Assembly: GCA_910579325.1 (NCBI GenBank)
Contig: CAJTTU010000012.1
Coordinates: 25,723 to 57,552, forward strand
Source: an uncultured Lachnospiraceae bacterium
Lineage (GTDB): Bacteria; Bacillota; Clostridia; Lachnospirales; Lachnospiraceae
Length of the DNA: 31,830 nt
Reading direction: 5' to 3'
Shown here one piece after another: positions 1 to 7,270 of this stretch. Position 1 is the first letter of the stretch; each line of letters starts with the position of its first letter. The notes beneath the pieces were generated by a model. That model worked only from the letters and a program-made list of their open reading frames with translations, searched no databases and was not told the DNA's origin. The position numbers were made by a program, and so were the translations under genes.

Positions 1-197
1 TCAACGCTTCGGAAAAAACGGTAAAGATTCCCGTATGGGAAGCAGGCGTGGAGGATGGCGACGAGATGGAGCGGCTGATGCTTACCGATGAAAACGGTTA
101 TAATGTGGGCCGGCTTTGTTTTGAGGCTCAGGACGGTATGATTCAACTGCAGATGAGCGCTTACTGCAGCGTACTGCTGCGAAAACACATTGAATAA
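1..197 (+). CDS. C-terminal fragment of a probable GH13 alpha-glycosidase
   Basis: The reading frame enters from the left edge (first full codon at base 3) and ends at TAA 195-197, leaving about 64 residues. The fragment alternates short beta strands with turns (KIPVWEAG, GRLCFEAQDG, SAYCSVLLRK). It ends in the kind of strand that closes the C-terminal beta-sandwich of alpha-amylase-family enzymes, where a late Tyr or Ser precedes a run of aliphatic residues. Family assignment is by general resemblance only, because the catalytic barrel lies outside the window. A role in alpha-glucan breakdown would fit the malQ gene further along, but that link is inference. Confidence 0.5.
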   Translation, partial: NASEKTVKIPVWEAGVEDGDEMERLMLTDENGYNVGRLCFEAQDGMIQLQMSAYCSVLLRKHIE

Positions 198-230
198 AAA
201 ATTGAAAAATATGTATCTATAGTTTTTATC

Positions 231-288
231 TTTTCCGGACAGACTATCTAACACAGGACAGAATCCCAAAATTCCTCTGTCCGGGAAA
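231..288 (+). promoter_or_regulatory. Leader hairpin covering the coat-gene ribosome binding site
   Basis: Bases 231-243 can pair with 276-288 in a 13-bp stem with one T-G wobble. The right arm contains most of the ribosome binding site GGGAAAGG (283-290) of the next gene. The heptamer GGACAGA occurs twice, at 237-243 and 256-262, and either copy can pair with TCTGTCC at 276-282. The outer pairing buries the ribosome binding site, while the inner one leaves it largely free. No T-run follows, so it does not look like a simple terminator. The switch idea is inference. Confidence 0.5.
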
Positions 289-296
289 GGATGAAG

Positions 297-473
297 ATGA
301 TGAGCCCAAAAGAATTATCTTATTTGGAAGATGCGTTAGGCCATGAAACTTTTCTGAAAACCAAATGCTGCGATACGGCCGCCCAGCTTTCTGACACGGA
401 ACTGCGTCAGTTTGCACGGGATATGGAGGAACGGCACCAGCAGCTGTTTAACAAGTTCTACAACCTGGTTTGA
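297..473 (+). CDS. Short CotF-like spore coat-associated protein
   Basis: A protein of about 58 residues, strongly helical and charged, ending in a His/Gln-rich stretch (ERHQQLFNKFYNLV). Small proteins of this look are common in Lachnospiraceae next to a CotF-domain gene, and it resembles one half of the CotF helical bundle. The reading frame also offers ATG at 291, but the ribosome binding site GGGAAAGG ends at 290. ATG 297 or 300 therefore has workable spacing, and 297 is used here. The next coat gene begins 70 bases downstream, so the two are probably co-transcribed and expressed late in sporulation. The sporulation role rests on family knowledge; no sporulation promoter could be pinned down. 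Confidence 0.65.
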   Translation: MMSPKELSYLEDALGHETFLKTKCCDTAAQLSDTELRQFARDMEERHQQLFNKFYNLV

Positions 474-542
474 GCTGCCGGCAAGTGTGCCGTGAAGCAA
501 CAATAGGGAGATGCGGAGCTGAATTCAGAAAGGAGAGATATC

Positions 543-797
543 ATGGGTGATAAAGAGAAAATGGAAGACCTTTTAATGAGCATCAAAGGCGTGTGTGATT
601 TGTACCTGCACGGTGCAATCGAGTCAAACACTTCCAATGTGCACTGTGCGTTTGACGAGGCGCTGAACGAGTCTTTGAAAATGCAGAGTGAGATATATCA
701 AAAGATGGAGCAGAAGGGATGGTATCCCACAGAGAAGGCAGAGCAGAAGAAGATTCAGCAGGTAAAGCAGAAATTTGAAGGTAAGATGAACGCATAA
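543..797 (+). CDS. Spore coat protein, CotF family
   Basis: An 84-residue protein matching the short clostridial form of the CotF (coat F) domain. It has an N-terminal helix (DLLMSIKGVCDLYLHG), a middle segment with the usual ESxTxNVHxAFxEALNE pattern, then a helix ending KGWYPTEKAEQ and a Lys/Gln-rich tail. CotF-type proteins are ferritin-like helical proteins of the inner spore coat. ATG 543 has AGGAGAG about seven bases upstream. It follows the shorter coat-like gene and is followed by a terminator, so the pair forms a compact two-gene unit. Its presence indicates an endospore former. Confidence 0.85.
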   Translation: MGDKEKMEDLLMSIKGVCDLYLHGAIESNTSNVHCAFDEALNESLKMQSEIYQKMEQKGWYPTEKAEQKKIQQVKQKFEGKMNA

Positions 798-840
798 AAT
801 CAGGATGCACGATATCTTGCGAAACGCGGTATAACCGAAA

Positions 841-873
841 AGGCGGGCTTATAAAACGGAGCCTGTCTTTTTT
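841..873 (+). terminator. Rho-independent terminator after the coat genes
   Basis: AGGCGGGCT (841-849) pairs with AGCCTGTCT (860-868) in a 9-bp stem with two G-T wobbles and a 10-base loop. A run of seven T follows directly. It closes the coat gene pair. Confidence 0.8.
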
Positions 874-935
874 TATTGAAAGAGCTGAAAGACTGGACAG
901 AAGGAATTTTAATTATTTTTTGAAACCGGACAATA

Positions 936-965
936 TTGACATGGCAGGATTGGAGCAGATATATT
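936..965 (+). promoter_or_regulatory. Sigma-A promoter with palindrome over the -10 box
   Basis: TTGACA (936-941), 18 bases, then TATATT (960-965). Only the spacer and one -10 base depart from consensus. The perfect 12-base palindrome TATATTAATATA (960-971) covers the -10 box and the likely start site, a natural place for a small HTH repressor. The first gene downstream encodes such a protein, so autoregulation is a reasonable inference. The palindrome is pure A/T and could also be chance. Confidence 0.75.
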
Positions 966-1020
966 AATATAAAAACAGACAAAATTCGACAAAAAACGAT
1001 CAAGGGGGGAGGTTTGTATC

Positions 1021-1260
1021 ATGATTACCGGCAAGGATCTTAAGGAGGCACGGCAGCGCAAACATCTGTCCCAGGAGGAGGTTGCTGAACTGTCCGGGTA
1101 CTCCGTGAGACAGATCAGCCGCATGGAAAATGATATTAATATAGGGCAACTGCAGCGCAACATGGAATTGCTGGCCTGTCTGGATTTGATCAACATAAAG
1201 AGACAGGAATCAGAGAATCGCGCGGGAATCGCTTTAAAAAAAGAAGGGAGAGTGCTATAA
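1021..1260 (+). CDS. Small XRE-family HTH regulator
   Basis: A 79-residue protein that is almost entirely one lambda-repressor-like helix-turn-helix. Residues 4-60 carry LKEARQRKHLSQEEVAELSG, then a recognition helix with SVRQISRMEN. No ligand or oligomerisation domain follows. The start at ATG 1021 has a GGGGGGAGG ribosome binding site eight to nine bases upstream. It sits directly behind a strong promoter and 42 bases before an aminotransferase gene, so it may control itself and the downstream operon. The target is unknown. Confidence 0.85.
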   Translation: MITGKDLKEARQRKHLSQEEVAELSGYSVRQISRMENDINIGQLQRNMELLACLDLINIKRQESENRAGIALKKEGRVL

Positions 1261-1302
1261 TGTGCCAAAAGAAGAATACATATACATACTTTGGAGGATG
1301 AC

Positions 1303-2484
1303 ATGAAGTTTTCTAAACGAATGGAACATTTTGGAACAGGTATTTTTTCGATTCTGGCAGAGAAAAAGGCGGCCAGGCTAAGTCAGGGGAAGGATGTAAT
1401 AGATTTGAGCATCGGCGCGCCCAATATTCCGCCGGCGCCCCATATTATGGAGGCGCTGGTAAAAGCGGCCGGGGAGAAGGAGAATTATCTGTACGCGATT
1501 CGGGATACGGACGAGCTGCGAAATGCGGCGGCGGCATGGTATCAGCGGCGGTACGGCGTCATACTTGATCCGCAGAAGGAAATCGTGGCGGTGATGGGTT
1601 CTCAGGAGGGGCTGTCTCATTTTGCGCTGACGATTGTAGACGAGGGGGATACCGTGCTGGTGCCTGATCCCTGTTATCCGGTATTTGCGGACGGACCTGT
1701 GCTGGCAGGCGCAAAACTGCACTATATGCCCCAGCGGGAGGAAAACGGCTATGTGATCGATTTAAAAGAGATTCCGGAGGAAGTGGCAAGGCGGGCAAAA
1801 TTGATGGTGGTGTCCTATCCGAACAATCCCACAACCGTTATGGCGCCCGACTCTTTTTATGAAGAGCTGATTGCATTTGCGAAAAAATATGATATTATCG
1901 TGCTCCATGACAATGCTTACAGCGAGCTGGTATTTGACGGCGCAGGCTGCGGCAGCTTTTTAAGGTTTCCCGGAGCGAAGGAGGTGGGCGTGGAATTTAA
2001 CTCTCTGTCCAAAACCTATGGGATGGCCGGCGCCCGCATCGGATTTTGCCTGGGCAATGAGGAAATTGTGGAGCAGCTGGCAGCGCTGAAATCAAATATC
2101 GATTATGGGATTTTCCTGCCGGTGCAGAAGGCGGCGGTGGCAGCGATTACCGGGGATCAGGCTTGTGTGGAAACGGTGAGAAGGGCATATGAGCGCAGGC
2201 GTGACGTGCTGTGCGAGGGCCTGACCGCTATTGGCTGGAAGGTGGATAAATGTCCGGCGACCATGTTCGTCTGGGCGAAGATTCCGTCCCGCTTCCAAAA
2301 CCGCCCTGACGCGTCGAATACCTTTGTGATGGAGCTTTTAGATCAGGCCGGCGTGCTGGTAACGCCGGGCAGCGCCTTTGGTCCTTCGGGAGAGGGATAT
2401 GTGCGGATGGCGCTGGTGCAGGATGAGGAGGCGATGGAGCGGGGAATCCGCGCGATCGAAGAAAGCGGGATCTTAATAGAGTGA
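1303..2484 (+). CDS. PLP-dependent class I/II aminotransferase
   Basis: A 393-residue fold-type I aminotransferase. Visible features are the N-terminal substrate region DLSIGAPNIPP, the cofactor-contact YPNNPT near residue 170, and the PLP lysine at 237 in SLSKTYGMAGAR. The C-terminal block PGSAFGPSGEGYVRMAL carries the Arg that binds the substrate carboxylate. It resembles the DapL2/AlaC branch (LL-diaminopimelate, alanine or related amino acids), but the substrate cannot be fixed from sequence alone. The frame is open from a TTG at 1291, but that TTG overlaps the ribosome binding site GGAGG (1293-1297), so ATG 1303 is the start. It follows the XRE regulator by 42 bases and is probably in its operon. 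Confidence 0.9.
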   Translation: MKFSKRMEHFGTGIFSILAEKKAARLSQGKDVIDLSIGAPNIPPAPHIMEALVKAAGEKENYLYAIRDTDELRNAAAAWYQRRYGVILDPQKEIVAVMGSQEGLSHFALTIVDEGDTVLVPDPCYPVFADGPVLAGAKLHYMPQREENGYVIDLKEIPEEVARRAKLMVVSYPNNPTTVMAPDSFYEELIAFAKKYDIIVLHDNAYSELVFDGAGCGSFLRFPGAKEVGVEFNSLSKTYGMAGARIGFCLGNEEIVEQLAALKSNIDYGIFLPVQKAAVAAITGDQACVETVRRAYERRRDVLCEGLTAIGWKVDKCPATMFVWAKIPSRFQNRPDASNTFVMELLDQAGVLVTPGSAFGPSGEGYVRMALVQDEEAMERGIRAIEESGILIE

Positions 2485-2567
2485 CGGCTTTTACACAGGC
2501 AATCATTGATAGATATGGGAATTATTAAAAAAGAGAACGGAAAAATCATGAAAGGGCGGAATCCGGT

Positions 2568-4496
2568 ATGAAATTTCTGCTTGCGGCGGTCAATGCAAAA
2601 TATATTCACTCAAATCTGGCGATATACAGTCTGAAAGCTTATGCTGAGGAACAAAGAAAGAACAGCCCGGATTCTAAGCCCTGGAGGGTCGAACTGGGAG
2701 AATATACGATTAATCAGAATACGGCGGAGATTTTGGGGGATATTTATAAACGAAAGCCGGATGCAATCGGATTTTCCTGCTATATCTGGAATATGGATAC
2801 GGTGGAGCGGATTGTGTCTCTGCTCCATAAAATAATGCCGGATACGCCGGTCTGGCTGGGCGGACCGGAGGTATCCCATGAGGCGGAACTGTGGCTTGCC
2901 AGGCTTCCGGGCGTTCGCGGAATAATGATCGGCGAGGGAGAAGAAACCTTTTCGGAGCTACTGGACTATTATGAAGGAAAGGGGGAGTCTCTGGCGCAGA
3001 TTGGCGGGCTGTGTTATCGGGAGGCGGATGGGGCACGGACAGGCCCTGCGGCGGGATACGGCCAACAAACGGGACATATAATTGAAAGTGCGGCCCGGGT
3101 AGAGGATATGGAGGAAGGCGGAACGCATATACGGCGTACCGCTGACCGGCCGCCATTGGAAATGAGCCGGATTCCCTTTCCATATCAGGGGATTTTCCGG
3201 AGAGATGCCGCTGCGGACTCGGAGCGGACAGAACCTCCGGAGCGTGTAGAATCGTCGGAAAAGTTAAAGCAGAACTCCTTTGCTCATAAAATCATTTATT
3301 ATGAGAGCAGCAGGGGATGTCCTTTTTCATGCAGTTACTGTCTGTCGTCACTGGATAAAAAGCTGCGGTTTCGCGATCTTGCGCTGGTTAAAGAGGAACT
3401 GCAGGTTTTTCTTGACGCGAAGGTGGTCCAGGTGAAGTTTATCGACCGTACCTTTAACTGCAGAAAAAGCCATGCCATGGCGATCTGGTCTTATCTGGCG
3501 GAGCATGACAACGGCGTCACGAATTTTCACTTTGAGATTGCCGCCGATCTGCTGGATGAGGATATGCTGGCGGTGCTGTCCGCGATGCGGCCGGGGCTGG
3601 TTCAACTGGAAATCGGCGTACAGACCACCTGCGGGGAGGCCCTGGCGGCGGTGGGGCGGAAGACGGATCTTCAGAGGATCAGGGAGATGGTGGGGCGGGT
3701 TTCCTCCTTCCATAATATCCACCAGCATCTGGATTTAATCGCAGGGCTGCCCATGGAAGGGTATGGGCGGTTTGCCCGTTCCTTCGACGACGTATACGCC
3801 ATGGGGCCGGATCAGCTGCAGCTGGGGTTTTTAAAGGTGCTGCGGGGGTCTGCGATGCGGGAGCAGGCATCCCGGTACGGGCTGGTATATGACGACCGTC
3901 CGCCCTATGAGGTGCTGTTTACCGACTGGCTGTCTTATGAGGAACTGCTGCGGTTAAAACAGATTGAGGAACTGGTGGAGACTTACTATAACAGCGGACA
4001 GTTTAAGCTGACTTTAAAAGCAATGGGACACCGTTTCGCGTCGCCCTTTGCCATGTTCGAGGAGATGGCGGAATATTTCGCGGCCAGCGGTTATTTCGGT
4101 CTGAATCCCGACCGGGAGGCCCGCTATGGACGGATTTTGTCGTTTCTCGGAGAAAGGTGTCCGGAATACAGAGAAGTTGACCGGCAGCTTTTAACCTGGG
4201 ATTTTTATCTGCGGGAAAACGCGAAAAAACGTCCTGGCTTTGCCCTGGATCAGCTTCCGTGGAAAGAGCGGATCTCCTGTTTTTTTGCGGAGGAAAACAA
4301 GACCGACCGATATTTTCCCCATTATAAAGGGCTGTCCTGCCGGCAGCTGATTCACAATGTGCACCTGGAGGCGTATACCTGGGATATTCCGGCGCTGGCG
4401 GAAACGGGGATGGTAAAGGAACGTGTGATGCTTGTCTGTTATGATTATGGGATGCGGGACCCGCTGAGTTATAACAGCGCGGTTACGATTCTGTGA
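2568..4496 (+). CDS. B12-binding radical SAM protein with DUF4080 C-terminus
   Basis: A 642-residue protein. Residues 1-140 look like a cobalamin-binding Rossmann domain (GFSCYIWN near 68, LGGPEVS, GEGEETF). The radical SAM barrel begins at the iron-sulphur motif Cys251-x3-Cys255-x2-Cys258 (SRGCPFSCSYC). The C-terminal third has the DUF4080 look and ends YDYGMRDPLSYNSA. The reaction is unknown for this family, which sits among B12-dependent radical SAM methyltransferases and related enzymes. The linker between the two domains (about residues 150-240) seems longer and more charged than usual. ATG 2568 has only a weak ribosome binding site (GGGCGGA). It follows the aminotransferase by 83 bases and may share its transcript. 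Confidence 0.88.
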   Translation: MKFLLAAVNAKYIHSNLAIYSLKAYAEEQRKNSPDSKPWRVELGEYTINQNTAEILGDIYKRKPDAIGFSCYIWNMDTVERIVSLLHKIMPDTPVWLGGPEVSHEAELWLARLPGVRGIMIGEGEETFSELLDYYEGKGESLAQIGGLCYREADGARTGPAAGYGQQTGHIIESAARVEDMEEGGTHIRRTADRPPLEMSRIPFPYQGIFRRDAAADSERTEPPERVESSEKLKQNSFAHKIIYYESSRGCPFSCSYCLSSLDKKLRFRDLALVKEELQVFLDAKVVQVKFIDRTFNCRKSHAMAIWSYLAEHDNGVTNFHFEIAADLLDEDMLAVLSAMRPGLVQLEIGVQTTCGEALAAVGRKTDLQRIREMVGRVSSFHNIHQHLDLIAGLPMEGYGRFARSFDDVYAMGPDQLQLGFLKVLRGSAMREQASRYGLVYDDRPPYEVLFTDWLSYEELLRLKQIEELVETYYNSGQFKLTLKAMGHRFASPFAMFEEMAEYFAASGYFGLNPDREARYGRILSFLGERCPEYREVDRQLLTWDFYLRENAKKRPGFALDQLPWKERISCFFAEENKTDRYFPHYKGLSCRQLIHNVHLEAYTWDIPALAETGMVKERVMLVCYDYGMRDPLSYNSAVTIL

Positions 4497-4544
4497 AAAG
4501 TCTTGCCATCCTGATAAAAATGGCCTACAATAGAAGCCTGATGT

Positions 4545-4665
4545 AGCAGCGGAACTGCAAAACAGCTGCGGACCGGACCGGCCCCGGAAGGATTTACAGA
4601 CGCAGGAAGCGGCTGTAAATCCTTCCAGGTTCAGGGGGCTGGGGAGGGCAGCAGCGGAACTGCAA
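4545..4665. repeat. 16-bp direct repeats flanking a perfect inverted repeat
   Basis: AGCAGCGGAACTGCAA occurs exactly twice, at 4545-4560 and 4650-4665. Between them, nearly centred (25 bases from the left copy, 23 from the right), lies the inverted repeat 4586-4626. The whole 121-bp structure fills most of the gap between the radical SAM gene and the small membrane peptide gene. It contains no reading frame of note. It could be a small non-autonomous element, a duplicated regulatory site or a structured leader. Confidence 0.6.
4586..4626. repeat. Perfect 14-bp inverted repeat (possible terminator or attenuator)
   Basis: GGAAGGATTTACAG (4586-4599) and CTGTAAATCCTTCC (4613-4626) are exact reverse complements around a 13-base loop. 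The right arm is followed by AGGTTCAGGG, not by T residues. It is therefore not a standard intrinsic terminator for the upstream gene, though it would form a stable RNA hairpin. Confidence 0.75.
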
Positions 4666-4680
4666 TAAGAAAGGGTAAGT

Positions 4681-4779
4681 ATGTATAGTAGAAAAAAACA
4701 GAAAATTATCATATCAATTATGGCAGTAGTGCTGGCAATCGTTCTTATTGTACCTACGGTATTGAGCTTGTTCATGTAG
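4681..4779 (+). CDS. 32-residue single-pass membrane peptide
   Basis: A very short gene that starts with a basic stretch (MYSRKKQK) followed by one hydrophobic helix of about 20 residues. It ends with almost no tail (SLFM, then TAG), so the C-terminus would face outside. AAGGGT lies about seven bases before ATG 4681, a reasonable ribosome binding site. The VanW-family gene starts 48 bases later. Small peptides of the pattern KKKxQKII plus hydrophobic helix are familiar from Lachnospiraceae genomes but have no assigned function. The basic N-terminus, ribosome binding site and clean hydrophobic profile support it as real. Confidence 0.65.
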   Translation: MYSRKKQKIIISIMAVVLAIVLIVPTVLSLFM

Positions 4780-4827
4780 GGGGACCGGACTGCAAAGGAG
4801 AGCGAAAGCCGGCGTTAGGAGGGTGTT

Positions 4828-6399
4828 ATGAAAAAAGGAAACGCAGCGGCCTGTGTACTGGCGGCGGCAGTTTTGTTTCTTTTGTGGCCCGGACGCGCTT
4901 TTGCTCAGGAAGAAGATACAATCGCCCAGGGAATTTTTGCAGGGGACGTGGAGCTTAGCGGACTTACCAGACAGGAAGCCCGCGCTGCGGTGGAGGCCCA
5001 TGTCGGTCAGCTGGGGAAAAAAACGCTGACGGTGAAAACGGATACCCACGAAGACCAGATTACGCTGGAAAGACTGGGATTAAGCTGGGACAATGACGAG
5101 ATTATCGAGGATGCGTTTCAGTATGGTAAAAACGGGAACCTGCTGGTCCGCTATAAAGCGCTGGAAAGTCTGAAATATGAGCGAAAGGTCTATGACCTGG
5201 ATCTGTCCTTCCATGAGCGGCAGATTCGGTCCTTTGTGGAAAAGCTGGCCGTCTATGATGTGGAGCCGGTGGAGCCCACGCTGTTCAGAAGGGACGGCGT
5301 GTTCGTGGTGGAGGGCGGAACCAACGGAATCCGGGTGGATATTCCCGCAACCGTGGAGCGGGTAAAAGAAACGATAAATGCCTGGAATCAGGAAGCGCTT
5401 CTGGTGGAGGCCGCAGCTGAAATTACAAAGCCGGAGCGGGACCCGGAGCTTTTACGGGCAGTGCAGGATCAACTGGGCGCATATTCCTCAAATTACGCAG
5501 CAGGAAATCTGGGCCGTTCCCAGAGCCTGGAGCTGAGCGCCGGCAGGCTGAATGGTACGGTGATTTATCCGGGAGAGACGATTTCCGTTTCCACGCTGAT
5601 GGGGCCGAGAACCATTGCCGGCGGCTACGGCGTGGCCGGCGCCTATATCGGCAACGACGTGGTGGACAGCGTGGGAGCAGGCATCTGCCAGACCGCCAGC
5701 ACCCTCTATGCGGCGGCATTGTATGCGGAGCTGACCATTGTGGAGCGGCATAATCATTCCATGACGGTAAATTATATGCCGGCGGCTCTGGACGCCACGA
5801 TTTATGCCGGCAATTCCTACACCAGTCCCCAGAAGGATTTAAAGCTCAGAAACGACTATGATTATCCGGTGTATATCGCCGCATACGCAGGAGGTGGAAC
5901 CGTTTCTTTTGTAATCTATGGAAAAGAAAACCGTCCGGCGGAACGGTCCGTCTCTTATGTATCCCATGTGATCAGCGAGATCTGGCCCACGGAGATCACC
6001 TGGACGGAAGATCCCGGCCTGCCCTATGGATATCAGGTGCGGACCCAGGGCGCCTACGCCGGCGTGACCGCGTCGCTGACAAAGGTGGTGTCCATGAACG
6101 GAGCCGTGTCAGAGCGGACGCTGATTCACACGGATAAGTATAAAATGGTAAATGAAAAGTGGACGGTGGGCGTGAACCCGGCGCTGGCTTTTGACGCGGC
6201 GGGAAATATTGTGGCGGCGGAGCCGCCTGCAGCGCCGCCGGCGGAGGACGGACAGGCGGTTCAGGAAGGACAGCCTGTACAGGAAGGTCAGGAAGGGCAG
6301 CCCGGGCCGGAGACAGCTGACGGGCAGCAGGCCGGAGAGAGCGTCGAAGGACAGCCGCCGCCGGAAGAGCAGCTTTCTCAGCAGCAATTGCCGGGATAG
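4828..6399 (+). CDS. Secreted VanW-family protein with Gln/Pro/Glu-rich tail
   Basis: A 523-residue exported protein. Residues 1-26 are a signal peptide (cleavage likely after AFA). About 30-150 is a PG-binding-4/YoaR-like domain (DVELSGLTRQEARAAV). About 219-365 is the VanW domain, with YPGETISVSTLMGPRT, GAGICQTASTLYAAALYA and ERHNHSM. Next comes a beta-rich segment of G5-like character (TLIHTDKYKM), and finally about 60 residues rich in Gly, Gln, Pro and Glu with QEGQP repeats. VanW proteins occur in some vancomycin clusters, but most, like this one, lie outside them and are envelope proteins of unknown activity. No resistance genes are present here. ATG 4828 has GGAGGG at good spacing. Confidence 0.9.
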   Translation: MKKGNAAACVLAAAVLFLLWPGRAFAQEEDTIAQGIFAGDVELSGLTRQEARAAVEAHVGQLGKKTLTVKTDTHEDQITLERLGLSWDNDEIIEDAFQYGKNGNLLVRYKALESLKYERKVYDLDLSFHERQIRSFVEKLAVYDVEPVEPTLFRRDGVFVVEGGTNGIRVDIPATVERVKETINAWNQEALLVEAAAEITKPERDPELLRAVQDQLGAYSSNYAAGNLGRSQSLELSAGRLNGTVIYPGETISVSTLMGPRTIAGGYGVAGAYIGNDVVDSVGAGICQTASTLYAAALYAELTIVERHNHSMTVNYMPAALDATIYAGNSYTSPQKDLKLRNDYDYPVYIAAYAGGGTVSFVIYGKENRPAERSVSYVSHVISEIWPTEITWTEDPGLPYGYQVRTQGAYAGVTASLTKVVSMNGAVSERTLIHTDKYKMVNEKWTVGVNPALAFDAAGNIVAAEPPAAPPAEDGQAVQEGQPVQEGQEGQPGPETADGQQAGESVEGQPPPEEQLSQQQLPG

Positions 6400-6454
6400 G
6401 TATTGCAGTCCGGAAAATTGGGCGGCAGGTTTAGAGAGCAGGTAAGATTGAGAG

Positions 6455-7150
6455 ATGACGGATAAAAGGGCTTTGACAGATCCGGGACAGTGGGAATGGC
6501 AGGACCGGCAGCGGCTGGAGCAGGTTTGCGAGGAATTGGGATTGGCGAAGCCGCCGAATGGAGAAAATCCGGCAGGCTTTGGCTCCGGTGTCAGACCGGG
6601 CCAGGATCTGGCCATTGCCGGATATATTGGACTGGGCGGGACCGTATGGATGGGCCTGCACAGAGAGGAAATACTGAGAAAAACCCTGCCGGAGGATTAT
6701 GTGGAATCCGGCAAAGCCTTACAGGCGGATATGGACCGGGTTTCGGCTGCCGCAGTTTTGAACGCGGCGGTTTCGGAAACAGACAGGGGTAATGATGGGG
6801 TCGTCGCTGTATATGATGTGATTCAGGGGGGCATCTTCGCCGCTCTCTGGGAATTTGCCCGGGCGGCCGGGACAGGGATTTACGCACGGTTGAAGGATAT
6901 TCCGGTACGACAGCAGACCGTCGAGTTCTGCGAGGTATTTGATTTGAATCCTTATCAGCTTTTGTCCGGCGGCTGTACGCTGATAGCGGCGGACAATGGC
7001 TGCGACCTTTTGTACAGGATGAACCGGGCCGGGATTTCCTGCGCCGTGATCGGAAAGGTTACGAAGGACCATGACCGGGTGGTGGCTCATGACGATACCT
7101 GCCGGTATCTGACCAGGCCGCAGCGGGATGAAATATTCAAACTGTTATAA
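6455..7150 (+). CDS. AIR synthase/HypE-like protein lacking the N-terminal domain
   Basis: A 231-residue protein. From about residue 48 on it follows the C-terminal half of AIR-synthase-related/HypE-like proteins: DLAIAGYIGLGGT, DVIQGGIFAALWEFA, IPVRQQTVEFCEVFDLNPY, LLSGGCTLIAA, and a closing AVIGKV. The usual N-terminal half, which supplies the ATP-binding glycine loop and dimer interface, is absent. It is replaced by about 45 residues rich in Gln, Glu and Pro. Full members are about 330 residues. It lies 55 bases after the VanW gene and may be co-transcribed. No strong ribosome binding site was seen, so the start is provisional. Enzyme activity as a stand-alone protein seems doubtful. Confidence 0.75.
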   Translation: MTDKRALTDPGQWEWQDRQRLEQVCEELGLAKPPNGENPAGFGSGVRPGQDLAIAGYIGLGGTVWMGLHREEILRKTLPEDYVESGKALQADMDRVSAAAVLNAAVSETDRGNDGVVAVYDVIQGGIFAALWEFARAAGTGIYARLKDIPVRQQTVEFCEVFDLNPYQLLSGGCTLIAADNGCDLLYRMNRAGISCAVIGKVTKDHDRVVAHDDTCRYLTRPQRDEIFKLL

Positions 7151-7270
7151 CGGGTATGGTTTTCTAATGAATCATATATTATAAAGTCGGAGGTTAAGTT
7201 TGGGAGTAAGTTTTAAGCTTCCAGATCTGCCCCGGATGGCGCGGAAGGCTGCGCCAGGAAGGAGGAAAGG

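Noticed and set aside
4828..6399. VanW as part of a vancomycin resistance cluster
   Set aside because: No vanH, ligase or vanX genes lie around it, and the two-component system is 5 kb away across other operons. VanW-domain proteins are common outside such clusters.
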